This document shows positions 30,439 to 40,960 of a DNA stretch of 64,000 nucleotides, piece by piece. Positions within the stretch are counted from its first letter, which is position 1. Each line of letters starts with the position of its first letter. Location of the stretch: positions 3,500,501 to 3,564,500 of the forward strand of contig NZ_CP017241.1 of assembly GCF_001908375.1 (NCBI RefSeq), in the 5' to 3' direction. Under the pieces are notes generated by a model. The model was not told the DNA's origin. It did no database searches and worked only from the letters and a program-made list of their open reading frames with translations. The position numbers and the translations under genes were made by a program. Source of the DNA: Rhizobium etli 8C-3 (GTDB lineage: Bacteria; Pseudomonadota; Alphaproteobacteria; Rhizobiales; Rhizobiaceae).

Positions 30439-31833
30439 TCAGTGTCCGATCGCCTTGTTGATTTCCTCGGTAACCTTCTTTGCATCGCCAAGCAGCATCA
30501 TCGTGCCGTCCTTGTAGAACAGCGTATTGTCGATGCCGGCATAGCCCGAGCCGAGCGAACGCTTGACGAACAGGCAGGTCTTGGCCCTGTCGACATCGAG
30601 GATCGGCATGCCGTAGATCGGCGAGGTCTTGTCATCGCGCGCCGCTGGATTGGTGACGTCGTTGGCACCGATGACATAAGCGACATCGGCTTGGCCGAAG
30701 TCGGAATTGATGTCTTCGAGTTCGAAGACCTCGTCATAAGGCACGTTTGCTTCGGCCAAAAGCACGTTCATGTGGCCGGGCATGCGGCCCGCGACCGGAT
30801 GAATTGCGTATTTGACTTCGACGCCGGCCCTCTTGAGATTGTCAGCCAGCTCGCGAAGCGCGTGCTGCGCCTGAGCAACCGCCATGCCGTAACCCGGCAC
30901 GATAATGACCTTGGAAGCGTTTGCCATCAGATAGGCGGCATCCTCCGCCGAGCCGAGCTTGACGGTCTTGTCGGAATTGTCCGCTGCCGTGGCGGAGGTC
31001 TCGCCTCCGAAGCCGCCGAGAATGACGGAGATGAACGATCGGTTCATGCCCTTGCACATGATGTAGGACAGGATCGCACCCGAAGAGCCGACCAGCGCAC
31101 CGGTGATGATCAGGGCGAGATTGCCGAGCGTGAAACCGATACCGGCTGCCGCCCAGCCCGAATAGGAGTTCAGCATGGACACGACGACCGGCATGTCGGC
31201 GCCCCCGATCGGCACGATCAGCAGCACGCCGAGCGCCAGCGAAAGCGCAACGACCGCCCAGAAATCGAAATGGCTTTCGGTTGCCGCAAGCCCGATGATG
31301 AAGAAGACGATCAGCACCAAAAGAGCGATGTTGATGATGTGCCGGAAGGGAAGCAGGATCGGCTTGCCGGACATGCGCCCGTCGAGCTTCAGAAAAGCGA
31401 TGATGGAGCCGGTAAAGGTAAGCGCCCCGATGGCGGCGCCGATCGCCATCTCGATACGCGCCTCGCCGTGGATAGAGCCGATATCGCCGATGCCGAAGGA
31501 GGCCGGCGTATAAAGCGCGGAGGCAGCAACCAGCACGGCGGCAAGGCCGACCAATGAGTGGAAGCCCGCCACCAGCTGCGGCATGGAGGTCATCGGGATG
31601 ATGCGGGCGATATAGGCGCCCGCCCCGCCCCCGATCGCCAGTCCGAGCACGATCAGCACGAAACCGGTAAAAGAAGGCGTTGCCAGCACCAGCGTCGTGA
31701 GGATCGCGATCCCCATGCCGATCATGCCGTAGAGATTGCCCTTGCGGCTGGTGGCCGGATGGGAGAGGCCGCGCAGTGCCAGGATGAAAAGCACGCCGGA
31801 GACGAGATAGAGGAAAGCTGCGATATCGGTCAT
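30439..31833 (-). CDS. pntB: NAD(P) transhydrogenase subunit beta
   Basis: PntB (464 residues) carries transmembrane helices of the proton channel (about residues 1-265) and the NADP(H)-binding domain III. The C-terminal domain shows VIIVPGYGMAVAQAQHALRELAD, the VKYAIHPVAGRMPGHMNVLLAEA segment, and VIGANDVTNPAAR. The enzyme uses the proton gradient to reduce NADP with NADH. It is the last gene of pntAA-pntAB-pntB; the ATG follows the pntAB stop by nine bases with GAGGCGG before it. Confidence 0.97.
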   Translation of the reverse strand: MTDIAAFLYLVSGVLFILALRGLSHPATSRKGNLYGMIGMGIAILTTLVLATPSFTGFVLIVLGLAIGGGAGAYIARIIPMTSMPQLVAGFHSLVGLAAVLVAASALYTPASFGIGDIGSIHGEARIEMAIGAAIGALTFTGSIIAFLKLDGRMSGKPILLPFRHIINIALLVLIVFFIIGLAATESHFDFWAVVALSLALGVLLIVPIGGADMPVVVSMLNSYSGWAAAGIGFTLGNLALIITGALVGSSGAILSYIMCKGMNRSFISVILGGFGGETSATAADNSDKTVKLGSAEDAAYLMANASKVIIVPGYGMAVAQAQHALRELADNLKRAGVEVKYAIHPVAGRMPGHMNVLLAEANVPYDEVFELEDINSDFGQADVAYVIGANDVTNPAARDDKTSPIYGMPILDVDRAKTCLFVKRSLGSGYAGIDNTLFYKDGTMMLLGDAKKVTEEINKAIGH

Positions 31834-31842
31834 GCGTCCGCC

Positions 31843-32241
31843 TCACTTGTCCTTCTTGCGGTACATCGCCAGCATGCGCTGCGTGACGAGGAAACCGCCG
31901 AAGATGTTGACCGACACGAGAACGAGCGCGACGAAGCCGAAACCGGTCGCAAGCCCGCTTGCCGAGATGCCGACTGCAAGCAGCGCGCCGACGACGATGA
32001 CCGAAGAGATGGCGTTGGTGACGGCCATCAGCGGTGTATGCAGCGCTGGCGTCACCGACCAGACGACGTAATAGCCGACGAAGATCGCCAGCACGAAGAT
32101 CGCGAACTGGAAGACAAAGGGATCGATCGCCCCGCCCGTTACAGCACCTGCCGCATCCGGTGCCTGCGCGGCCGCCGCCACGACTGCGTTGACCGCCTGG
32201 TCAAGCTGCTCCAGCGCCCTGTCCATTGCTTCACTGGCCAT
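31843..32241 (-). CDS. pntAB: NAD(P) transhydrogenase subunit alpha part 2 (membrane)
   Basis: This 132-residue subunit carries three to four transmembrane helices ([20 protein letters not shown], then a [24 protein letters not shown] segment that is highly conserved in domain II). In E. coli it is fused to PntA; the split form is normal for alphaproteobacteria. Its start overlaps the pntAA stop by eleven bases, showing coupling. The N-terminal 35 residues are Ala-rich and variable. Confidence 0.95.
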   Translation of the reverse strand: MASEAMDRALEQLDQAVNAVVAAAAQAPDAAGAVTGGAIDPFVFQFAIFVLAIFVGYYVVWSVTPALHTPLMAVTNAISSVIVVGALLAVGISASGLATGFGFVALVLVSVNIFGGFLVTQRMLAMYRKKDK

Positions 32242-33388
32242 CGGCTATCCCCTTCTTCGTCCCGCCGAATGCCGGATGCACGACATCGCCTGCATAGGTC
32301 AGCATGGTCGCTTTGATGAGTTCGTCGTCGAGGTTGAGGACGACGCTCTTCGTCTCCTTGTTGAGCATGGTCTCGAGGAAGGTGACGAGGTTCTTGGCAT
32401 AAAGCGCCGAAGCGCTGGCGGCGACCCGGCCTGGCAGGTTGGCAAAGCCGATCACCTTGACGTCTTCGACCTCGGCGACCTCGTCTGCAACCACGCCCTC
32501 GATATTGCCGCCACGCTCGACCGCAAGATCGACGGCGACAGCACCTGGCTTCATCGAAGCCAGCATCTGGCGCGATACGAGCTTCGGCGCAGGGCGTCCG
32601 GGGATCAGTGCCGTGGTGATGACGATGTCCTGCTTGGCGATATGCTCGGCAACGAGGGCTGCCTGCTTCGCCTGGTACTCCTTTGACATTTCCTTGGCGT
32701 AGCCACCTGCCGTCTCCGCTGCCTTGAACTCCTCGTCTTCGACGGCGATGAATTTGGCGCCGAGCGAGGCGACCTGCTCCTTGGCGGCGGGGCGAACGTC
32801 GGTGGCCGAGACCGCAGCGCCGAGGCGGCGCGCCGTTGCAATCGCCTGGAGGCCTGCCACGCCTGCACCCATCACGAAGACCTTGGCGGCCGGGACGGTA
32901 CCCGCCGCCGTCATCATCATCGGCAGGGCTCGATCATAGACGGACGCCGCTTCGATGACGGCTTGATAACCCGCGAGATTTGCCTGGGAGGAAAGAACAT
33001 CCATGGACTGCGCGCGGGTGATGCGCGGCATGAGTTCCATGGCGAAGGCTGATAGCCCCGCCTTCGCCATGGCGGCAATCGCCTCGTCATTTCCGTAGGG
33101 ATCCATGATTGCGATGACGACAGCGCCGCTCTTGTAGCCGGCAATCTCCGCCTCTGTCGGGCGGCGTACTTTCAGCACCACATCGGCGGTTGCCGCATCG
33201 CCGGCCGAGCCGATCCGGGCCCCTGCAGCTTCGAACTCGCTGTCCGGCATGCGCGACAAAACGCCAGCACCTGCCTCGACCACGATGTCGAAGCCGAGGT
33301 TCCTCATCTTCTTCACAGTTTCGGCAGACGCTGCAACGCGCGTCTCCGAACCGATCGATTCTTTTGTGATGAATACGATATTGCCCAA
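32231..33388 (-). CDS. pntAA: NAD(P) transhydrogenase subunit alpha part 1
   Basis: PntAA (385 residues) is the soluble NAD(H)-binding domain I. The start is best placed at TTG 33388, giving [11 protein letters not shown], because AGGAGGGGG lies directly upstream; the frame stays open 19 codons further but without a site. It contains [17 protein letters not shown], the mobile-loop region [13 protein letters not shown], and the NAD fingerprint [20 protein letters not shown]. Made with PntAB and PntB it forms the proton-pumping transhydrogenase. Confidence 0.95.
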   Translation of the reverse strand: MGNIVFITKESIGSETRVAASAETVKKMRNLGFDIVVEAGAGVLSRMPDSEFEAAGARIGSAGDAATADVVLKVRRPTEAEIAGYKSGAVVIAIMDPYGNDEAIAAMAKAGLSAFAMELMPRITRAQSMDVLSSQANLAGYQAVIEAASVYDRALPMMMTAAGTVPAAKVFVMGAGVAGLQAIATARRLGAAVSATDVRPAAKEQVASLGAKFIAVEDEEFKAAETAGGYAKEMSKEYQAKQAALVAEHIAKQDIVITTALIPGRPAPKLVSRQMLASMKPGAVAVDLAVERGGNIEGVVADEVAEVEDVKVIGFANLPGRVAASASALYAKNLVTFLETMLNKETKSVVLNLDDELIKATMLTYAGDVVHPAFGGTKKGIADGQ

Positions 33389-33487
33389 CTGCCCCCTCCT
33401 CTGGGTCAGCCAAACCGCCGCGGGCTCACCGCTCAGGCCAAGCACCTATTCGAAAGATCGGAAATGCCGCTCCTCGCCTGCTGGCGA

Positions 33488-33712
33488 TCAGCGCAGCAGC
33501 ACGATGCCGGCAACGAAGATGACGAGAAAAACCAGGAGGCCGCCGAGAAAGCCGCTGCTGGTGAAAAAACCGGCTGTCATGCCAAGCAGCAAGGCGATGA
33601 GGAACATCGTTCCGTATTTCGCAGCCGAAATGAACAGATTGTAGGTCTGTTCATGTTCCTTGTAGTCCATCGGCGCGCCGACTTCGACGGGTCCGTTGTG
33701 TTCTTCGGCCAT
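33488..33712 (-). CDS. Aa3-type cytochrome c oxidase subunit IV
   Basis: This 74-residue protein starts MAEEHNGPVEVGAPMDYKEHEQTYN and has two hydrophobic helices (about 30-46 and 52-72). It matches the small bacterial aa3-oxidase subunit IV family of alphaproteobacteria, where it sits in the membrane beside subunits I-III. The frame is open for 70 codons upstream, but AGGGAG before ATG 33712 and the family length fix the start. It is 99 bases upstream of pntAA on the same strand; the other oxidase genes are not in the window. Confidence 0.88.
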   Translation of the reverse strand: MAEEHNGPVEVGAPMDYKEHEQTYNLFISAAKYGTMFLIALLLGMTAGFFTSSGFLGGLLVFLVIFVAGIVLLR

Positions 33713-33830
33713 GAAATTTCGTCTCCCTGAATGCCATGATCCCATTGAGGGCTTACACAAAGCCTTCGAAAAGCGCAATGCATGAGAATGCCGCACCGGC
33801 AAGCGCTGCAGCATTTCAAGAACGCGGGCG

Positions 33831-34583
33831 TCAGAGCGGCAGATCGGTGCCGAACTGGCCTTCGGGCACGAAGCGAGCGGTCGGGATGATGGTGAGCGAT
33901 GGCAGCCTGCTTTCGGGGCCACGGGAAAACATCATGCGCTGTTCGCTGGCGCTGGAAATAAAGAATGGGTAGCGCGTCAGAAGCTTTCGGCCAACCTCGA
34001 TCACATTCGTCGCCATCAGCGTCATGTCGATTCCGTAGTTCTTCGCCAGCCGGCCCGGCACGATGGTATCTGCGTAAAAAACCCGCTTGTAGAAGGCGGC
34101 ATGCGGAGGCCGGCAGAACTGGAGAACGCTGTCGGCACGGAAATGCGCGGCCGCAACGATGCTCGGCCTCAGCGTCAGATAGGGAATCCACGACAGGTCG
34201 GCGGTCAGTTCCGGATCGGCGGCAAAGCGCGCCGGATCGATCAAGGTCAGCCCTGCATCGAGAAGCGAATCGATCGCCTCGGGAAAGGCGCCCGCCGACT
34301 GACTGACGCGATGGTCCGGCGTAACATAGTGAAGGCGGACCGTGCTGACCAGTTCGCCGTAATAGTAGAGACCGAAGACATAAGCATGGCTATCGAAATC
34401 GGTATCGTCCAACAGCCCTTTTGGGGCGAGCGCCAGCACATCATGGGCCTTGTAGGCCTTCCAGCGCAACCGTTCCACATCCTCCATATCCTCGCTGCTT
34501 TCGATGCGGCGATATTCGACATGGTCCAGAATTTCGAGAAGCTTTCTTGAAAAGTCACTTGTATTCAAAGGGATTGACGCCAT
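33831..34583 (-). CDS. FeeM-like N-acyl amino acid synthase / acyltransferase
   Basis: The protein of about 250 residues resembles the FeeM-type acyl-ACP-dependent N-acyltransferases, relatives of acyl-homoserine-lactone synthases within the GNAT fold. Visible features are the N-terminal helix VEYRRIESSEDMEDVERLRWKAY, FGLYYYGELVSTVRLHYVTP, the DPARFAADPEL segment, and YLTLRPSIVAAAHF. No LuxR gene is nearby. The substrate is unknown: an N-acyl amino acid or a related lipid signal or lipid precursor is inferred from the family. ATG 34583 follows GCGGGAAC; an ATG 11 codons upstream is also possible. It is followed on the same strand by the oxidase subunit IV and pnt genes. Confidence 0.62.
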   Translation of the reverse strand: MASIPLNTSDFSRKLLEILDHVEYRRIESSEDMEDVERLRWKAYKAHDVLALAPKGLLDDTDFDSHAYVFGLYYYGELVSTVRLHYVTPDHRVSQSAGAFPEAIDSLLDAGLTLIDPARFAADPELTADLSWIPYLTLRPSIVAAAHFRADSVLQFCRPPHAAFYKRVFYADTIVPGRLAKNYGIDMTLMATNVIEVGRKLLTRYPFFISSASEQRMMFSRGPESRLPSLTIIPTARFVPEGQFGTDLPL

Positions 34584-34725
34584 TGATGTTCCCGCCGTTA
34601 ACGGGTCATTAATCATATCTGGGCGCGCAAAGAGCAAGAATTATCAAAAATTTTTGACGTATTTGAATTATTAAGGTTAACGGCCGCGGATAAATGACCT
34701 TGCTTCGATGGCGCCAATTCCCCTA

Positions 34726-37029
34726 TCAGGCAACCTTGCTGCGGCGGCGCTGGGTGACGCGGCGGCTGAGCGCTTGCGAAAGGATGCCGATCTCCTTTGA
34801 GGGGACGGGCGGAGAAAATACATATCCCTGCACGAGATCTGCACTGCGATGCTTGTTGAGCAATGCCAGTTGCTCGACAGTTTCCACACCTTCGATGACG
34901 ATCTTCAGGCCAAGCTCGCGGGCGAGATTGACAGTACCGCACAAAAGCTTCAGGCGGCGCGTGTCTTCGGCGATATTGCGAACGAAGGAGCGATCGATCT
35001 TGACGATGTCGAGCGGCAGCGTGTCGAGGTAGCTAAGGCTGGAGAAGCCCGTGCCGAAGTCGTCGATCGCTATGGTGATGCCGTGGGAGCGCAACTCCGC
35101 GAGGATGGCGCGCACCGCCGCAGGCTCGTCGATGAGACAGCTTTCCGTAATTTCCAGATGCAGCCGCGACGCCTTGAGGCCCGATGTCGAAAGCGCTTCC
35201 GAAACGACGGCGAGGATATCGTTGTCACGCAGGTCGCGTGCCGAGAGATTGACCGAAATCGCAATGTGGTCGGGCCAGGTCATGCATTCGCTGCAGGCCT
35301 TGAAAAGGATGAACCGCGTGATGTCCGATATGATGCCCATCTCTTCGGCGAGGCGGATGAAAACGTCCGGCGGAATGGCGCCTTTTTCCGGGTGGACCCA
35401 GCGCGCCAGCGCCTCGGCGCATTCGATGCGTGCCCCATCGGCTTTGAACATCGGTTGAAACGCAACGCTGAGCGCGCCCGCAGCCACCGCCTCGCGCAAG
35501 TCCGCCTTCAGCTTCTGCTGCTCGATGTAGCGTCCATCCATTTCGTGCTCGAAGCCGGTGATGCCGCCGCGCAGTCGTGACTTGCTTTCAAAAAGGGCGA
35601 GGTCTGCCTTGATGCTCCACTCCTCCATTGCAAATGCATTGCTTTCGAGGATTGCGTAGCCGGCGCTGAGCGACACAAGGAAGGTGACCTCGTCCACTGC
35701 GTAATTGCCCTGAACGTCGCCATGCATCCGGCGGATTTCGGCATCGAGCGCTTCGTTGTTCCTGGCATGCGGGAAGAAGATGACGAACTGGTCGCCCATG
35801 AGGCGTCCGACGATGGCATTGCCTGCTTCGTCCTTGAGCCGCGCGGCAATTGCGCAGAGCAGGTGATCGCCGGTGATGTGGCCGCGCATGTCGTTGACGT
35901 GCTTGAACTCGTCGATGTCGAGGACCATGAAGCCAAGCGGCCCACGCCTTTTCGGATGGCGCTCGATATATTCCTTTACGAGATGACCGAAATATTCGCG
36001 GTTCGGCAGTCCGGTCAGCGCATCGAAGCGAACCATATGCAGGATCTTCTGCTCCGCCTTGACGCGGCTCGACACATCCTCGAAGATCAAAACTGCGCCG
36101 CCGTCGGCACGACGCTTCGCGGAAAATTCCAGCGACAGGCTCTCAGGAAAATGGATCAGGGTGCGCGACAGGCCCTCCTCGGCAACCTGTGTCAGCTGCC
36201 GCAGAATCAATTCCGGCTGCGAGGCATCCATGAAGCTGTAGCGCGCGCCGTAGCGCAGCACGGCACCGAGGTCGCGATCTTTCAAACGGTCCGGTTCGCC
36301 GATCTTGAGAAGCTCGCAGGCCTTCCGGTTGATCACCTGGATGCGGTTCGACGCATCGACCATCACGAGACCGTGCGGCATATTGTTGAGCGCTGTATCG
36401 AAACGATCGGCAATCAGCGAGATCTGCCGGTGAGCGATGACATTCTCATAAAGAAACTCGCGCACACCGTTCGCCATCGCCCGCGTTGTCAGCCAAAAGG
36501 GAATGAGGAAGATGGAGAGGATGCCGCGATAGAAATCCAGCGCCATCAGGCTGCCGACGATCATCGGCAGGCAGCAGGAGAAAGTCTGCAGGTCAACTGC
36601 CAGCCGCGAGCCGTAATTGCGGCCGACGACGGAAACCATGGTCGCCATGGTGACGGAAATGCAGGCAAGCTCGGCGAAGGAATCATGCACGACGAAGATG
36701 GCATAGCCGCTGCCGATGCCGAGGATGGCTGTCGTGCAGGCGGCGCCGGCAACCAGGACCCGCTCCCAGCGCTCGATTCCGGCGCGCGACAGTTTCTCTT
36801 TCTCCACGCGGTCGAAGCGCCGGAAGGTGATCATGCGCACGCAAAAGACCAGCAGGGCGGCTGCCGACAGCAGAACATAGACAAAAGACTGTGTTTTGGC
36901 TGCAACCGCCAGGAAAGTTGCGACATGCACGACGACGCCGGCGAGCAGCGTCATGCGGTTCCCCGAAAGAGAACTCACAAACGACAGATACACGTCGATA
37001 GGGACCCTGTTCGGGTTATGTGGTTTCAT
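34726..37029 (-). CDS. Membrane PAS-GGDEF-EAL protein with degenerate GGDEF
   Basis: The 767-residue protein begins with about six transmembrane helices (to residue 195), then a PAS domain (about 205-315, FDTALNNMPHGLVMVDASNRI), a GGDEF domain (about 335-495) and an EAL domain (about 505-750). The diguanylate-cyclase signature reads GRLMGDQFVIF instead of GGDEF, so cyclase activity is unlikely. The EAL part keeps AEALARW, SVNLSARDL, LEITES, AIDDFGTGFSS, VKIDRSF, EGVET and QGYVF, so it should hydrolyse cyclic di-GMP. The broken GGDEF may bind GTP and regulate the EAL domain. It is upstream of the FeeM-like gene on the same strand. Confidence 0.9.
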   Translation of the reverse strand: MKPHNPNRVPIDVYLSFVSSLSGNRMTLLAGVVVHVATFLAVAAKTQSFVYVLLSAAALLVFCVRMITFRRFDRVEKEKLSRAGIERWERVLVAGAACTTAILGIGSGYAIFVVHDSFAELACISVTMATMVSVVGRNYGSRLAVDLQTFSCCLPMIVGSLMALDFYRGILSIFLIPFWLTTRAMANGVREFLYENVIAHRQISLIADRFDTALNNMPHGLVMVDASNRIQVINRKACELLKIGEPDRLKDRDLGAVLRYGARYSFMDASQPELILRQLTQVAEEGLSRTLIHFPESLSLEFSAKRRADGGAVLIFEDVSSRVKAEQKILHMVRFDALTGLPNREYFGHLVKEYIERHPKRRGPLGFMVLDIDEFKHVNDMRGHITGDHLLCAIAARLKDEAGNAIVGRLMGDQFVIFFPHARNNEALDAEIRRMHGDVQGNYAVDEVTFLVSLSAGYAILESNAFAMEEWSIKADLALFESKSRLRGGITGFEHEMDGRYIEQQKLKADLREAVAAGALSVAFQPMFKADGARIECAEALARWVHPEKGAIPPDVFIRLAEEMGIISDITRFILFKACSECMTWPDHIAISVNLSARDLRDNDILAVVSEALSTSGLKASRLHLEITESCLIDEPAAVRAILAELRSHGITIAIDDFGTGFSSLSYLDTLPLDIVKIDRSFVRNIAEDTRRLKLLCGTVNLARELGLKIVIEGVETVEQLALLNKHRSADLVQGYVFSPPVPSKEIGILSQALSRRVTQRRRSKVA

Positions 37030-37349
37030 CCATACTTTCCCTGTGCGCCGGGATGATACGGGGAACCTTTTAAAATTTGATTGCCTGGAGCCTATCTATT
37101 TGGTTGTTTTTTCTAAAACCCAAGAGAGAGTTTGAAGATCAATGCGGAATTTCACAGCCAATAAGTGAAGTTTGTGGAAAAATGATCCACGCCTAAGTTG
37201 CTTATTGTACAGGATGCATCTTAACCGTCGCATCCGAAGTCTACGACTAAAATCCTAAACGGCCGTTTATTCTTTCAATTTCGCGGACCGTAGTTTAGAC
37301 AAATTTCAAAAGGGAGAATTTGCCGCAAAGGCAGAGTAAGGGGAAAGGC
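37030..37349. other. Divergent region between GGDEF-EAL gene and TRAP operon
   Basis: This 320-base gap is AT-rich and contains the promoters of both divergent units. Apart from the perfect palindrome at 37256-37269, listed separately, I see no gene-like frame and no convincing promoter hexamers. Confidence 0.45.
37256..37269. promoter_or_regulatory. Perfect 14-base palindrome, candidate operator
   Basis: TAAACGGCCGTTTA is fully self-complementary and lies 81 bases before the TRAP small-permease start, in the divergent region. It could be the binding site of a dimeric regulator of the TRAP operon. The protein is not identified. Confidence 0.4.
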
Positions 37350-37889
37350 ATGCCGGCGTTCCTAAGCGTCAGCCGGCTGATCGACAGCGTCAGCCAATTC
37401 ATCGGGAGAATCGCGGATTACATGGTGCTTGTGTGCTGCTTCATCAGCGCCGGCAATGCAATCGTCCGCTATCTTTTCAATTACAGCTCGAATGGTTGGC
37501 TGGAGATCCAATGGTATCTCTTCGCCTACGTCGTCGTGCTCGGGGCAGCTCATACGCTGCGCAACAATGAGCACGTGCGCGTCGACCTCATATACGGTTC
37601 GGTTTCCGACAGGGCCAGAATCTGGATCGATATCATCGGTTTGATCGTCTTCCTGATTCCGGCCTGCTCCTTCCTGGCTTACCTTTGCTGGCCCTATTTC
37701 GTGATCGCCTTCCAGCAGGGCGAGGTATCCGCCAATGCCGGAGGGCTCATCCGCTGGCCGGTCAAGCTTGTTCTTTTTGCAGGTTTCGCACTCCTGGTGC
37801 TGCAGGGTATTTCGGAACTCATCAAGAGGATCGCCGCGGTGAGCGGCTACATCCAGCTCGAAACGAAATACGAAAAGCCCCTGCAATAA
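37350..37889 (+). CDS. TRAP transporter small permease (DctQ family)
   Basis: This 179-residue membrane protein has four hydrophobic helices and the DctQ hallmark YLFNYSSNGWLEIQWYLFAYVVVLGAAHTLRNNEHVRVDLIY. It forms the small membrane subunit of a tripartite ATP-independent importer. AAGGGGAAAG precedes ATG 37350; the frame is open ten codons upstream from a TTG but that lacks a site. The large permease follows 21 bases later. Confidence 0.93.
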   Translation: MPAFLSVSRLIDSVSQFIGRIADYMVLVCCFISAGNAIVRYLFNYSSNGWLEIQWYLFAYVVVLGAAHTLRNNEHVRVDLIYGSVSDRARIWIDIIGLIVFLIPACSFLAYLCWPYFVIAFQQGEVSANAGGLIRWPVKLVLFAGFALLVLQGISELIKRIAAVSGYIQLETKYEKPLQ

Positions 37890-37910
37890 GGCTCTCCGGG
37901 AGGAACGGAC

Positions 37911-39482
37911 TTGTTTGACTTCGGTATCATTCCGCCGGCGATGTTTCTGGGCATGGTCATCTTCATGCTCTACGGCTTTCCGGTGGCCTTTTCACTCGCC
38001 TCCGTCGGCCTGTTCTTCGGCGTCATCGGCATAGCAACCGGCCATTTCAGCGAGGCCTTCCTGCAGGCCCTGCCCCTTCGCATCTTCGGCATCGTTTCCA
38101 ACGACCTGCTGCTCGCCATACCCTTCTTCACCTTCATGGGCGCCATTCTGGAAAGATGTGGTCTGGCTGAGGATCTTCTCGAGGGAACCGGCAAGCTCTT
38201 CGGCGCCGTTCCTGGCGGTCTTGCCTATGCCGTCATCCTCGTCGGCGCTGTTCTCGGCGCCATCACCGGGACGGTTGCGGCATCGGTCATCACCATGGGC
38301 GTGATTTCGCTGCCGATCATGCTGCGCTACGGCTACAACCCGCGCCTGGCGACCGGCGTCATCGCCGCGTCGGGCACGATCACCCAGGTCATCCCGCCCT
38401 CCCTCGTGCTCGTCGTTCTCGCCGACCAGCTCGGCAGATCGGTCGGTGACATGTATCTCGGCGCCATCGGCCCTTCGATCCTGCAGGTCGCGATCTTCCT
38501 TGGCTTCATCCTGTTCCTGTCCATCGTCCGGCCAGGCTTGATGCCGCCGCTGCCGAAGGATGTGCGCGGCGAGTTCAACTGGGCACTGCTGATGAAGGTG
38601 CTGGCCGGCATGGTGCCCTCCATTATCCTCATCTTCCTCGTGCTCGGCACGATCTTCATGGGGCTTGCAACGCCAACGGAAGCCGGCGCCCTGGGCGTCG
38701 TGGGCGCGATGATGCTTGCAGCGCTCCACCGCCGCCTGACCTGGCCGCTGGTTCGCGAAGCCATGACTTCGACGATGCATATCACCTCGATGGTGGTGAT
38801 GATCCTGATCGGCTCGACCTGCTTCAGCCTCGTTTTTCAAGGAATGGATGGTTCGCGCTGGATCGAGCACATGTTGTCGGGCATCCCGGGCGGGCCGGTC
38901 GGATTCCTGATCTTCGTCAACCTCTTCATCTTCGTCCTCGCCTTCTTCCTCGATTTCTTCGAAATCGCCTTCATCGTCATCCCGATGCTGGCGCCCGTCG
39001 CTTCGGCGCTCGGTATCGATCTGATCTGGTTTGGCGTGCTGATCTGCGTGAACATGCAGACGAGCTTCATGCACCCGCCCTTCGGCTTCGCACTGTTCTA
39101 TCTGCGCTCCATCGCCAGCCGTGACGTGAAGACACGGGATATCTACATGGGCGCGATCCCATGGGTCGTCATGCAGCTCATCCTCGTCGCGATCGTGATA
39201 TTCTGGCCGCAATCGGTGACCTACTGGCTGAACAAGGGTCCGGCCGTGGACCTCAACACGATCAAGATCGAAATACCCGGCTTTGGAGGCAACCAGCTTT
39301 CGTTGCCGCCCGCGGGCGCACCCGGCGGCAACGGCTCGCCGCAGATCCCAGGCCTCACCCTGCCCTCCCTGAACGGTCTGCCAGGCCAGCAGCCAGCGCC
39401 TCCTGCCAAGCCTGCGCCCGGTAATCCGGCGCAACCGACGGCACCACCAGCCGATCTTAGCCAACCGCCGCAGATAAAATAA
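37911..39482 (+). CDS. TRAP transporter large permease (DctM family) with Pro-rich tail
   Basis: The 523-residue protein has about twelve transmembrane helices and the DctM signatures GAILERCGLAEDLLEG, GAVLGAITGTVAASVITMG and VIAASGTITQVIPPSLVLVVL. The start is TTG 37911 after GGGAGGAACGG. The last 75 residues or so (from about 445) are a cytoplasmic or periplasmic Pro/Gly/Ala/Gln-rich tail, longer than in standard DctM proteins. It works with the small permease and, most likely, with the convergent TakP-like binding protein downstream. The tail has no recognised function. Confidence 0.93.
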   Translation: MFDFGIIPPAMFLGMVIFMLYGFPVAFSLASVGLFFGVIGIATGHFSEAFLQALPLRIFGIVSNDLLLAIPFFTFMGAILERCGLAEDLLEGTGKLFGAVPGGLAYAVILVGAVLGAITGTVAASVITMGVISLPIMLRYGYNPRLATGVIAASGTITQVIPPSLVLVVLADQLGRSVGDMYLGAIGPSILQVAIFLGFILFLSIVRPGLMPPLPKDVRGEFNWALLMKVLAGMVPSIILIFLVLGTIFMGLATPTEAGALGVVGAMMLAALHRRLTWPLVREAMTSTMHITSMVVMILIGSTCFSLVFQGMDGSRWIEHMLSGIPGGPVGFLIFVNLFIFVLAFFLDFFEIAFIVIPMLAPVASALGIDLIWFGVLICVNMQTSFMHPPFGFALFYLRSIASRDVKTRDIYMGAIPWVVMQLILVAIVIFWPQSVTYWLNKGPAVDLNTIKIEIPGFGGNQLSLPPAGAPGGNGSPQIPGLTLPSLNGLPGQQPAPPAKPAPGNPAQPTAPPADLSQPPQIK

Positions 39483-39490
39483 TTGAATAA

Positions 39491-39530
39491 AAACAAGAAA
39501 CCCCGGATGAAAATCCGAGGTTTCTTGTTT
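39491..39530. terminator. Bidirectional terminator between convergent TRAP genes
   Basis: Two 18-base arms (39491-39508 and 39513-39530) pair with one mismatch around a GAAA tetraloop. The A-rich left and T-rich right flanks make it a rho-independent terminator in both directions, serving the large permease gene and the facing binding-protein gene. Confidence 0.85.
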
Positions 39531-39562
39531 GCACATGCATATGGAAGCTTGCCGGCAGCTGC

Positions 39563-40756
<1,194 letters not shown>

Positions 40757-40960
40757 TCAAGCTTTTGTCGATCAGACTTTGGCATCAGGGCAGCAATTTG
40801 GCGAATGTCGCGTTTCCATCGAAAATCAGGAGTTTAGCATGGTCTTGATGCTTGAATGGAGCAGATCGGCCGCAATTTGGCCCGCCATTGCGCCGAGAAG
40901 TTGACTTGAGACCGATCTCGGTTCTCACAATAGAAAAAACGAGAGCTTACCGGACGAAAA

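Noticed and set aside
30442..31557. 371-codon plus-strand open frame, Asp/Arg/His-rich
   Set aside because: Shadow of pntB.
35722..37056. 444-codon plus-strand open frame
   Set aside because: Shadow of the PAS-GGDEF-EAL gene.
37992..39536. 514-codon minus-strand open frame rich in His, Asp and Gln
   Set aside because: Shadow of the TRAP large permease; the odd composition is the complement of hydrophobic codons.
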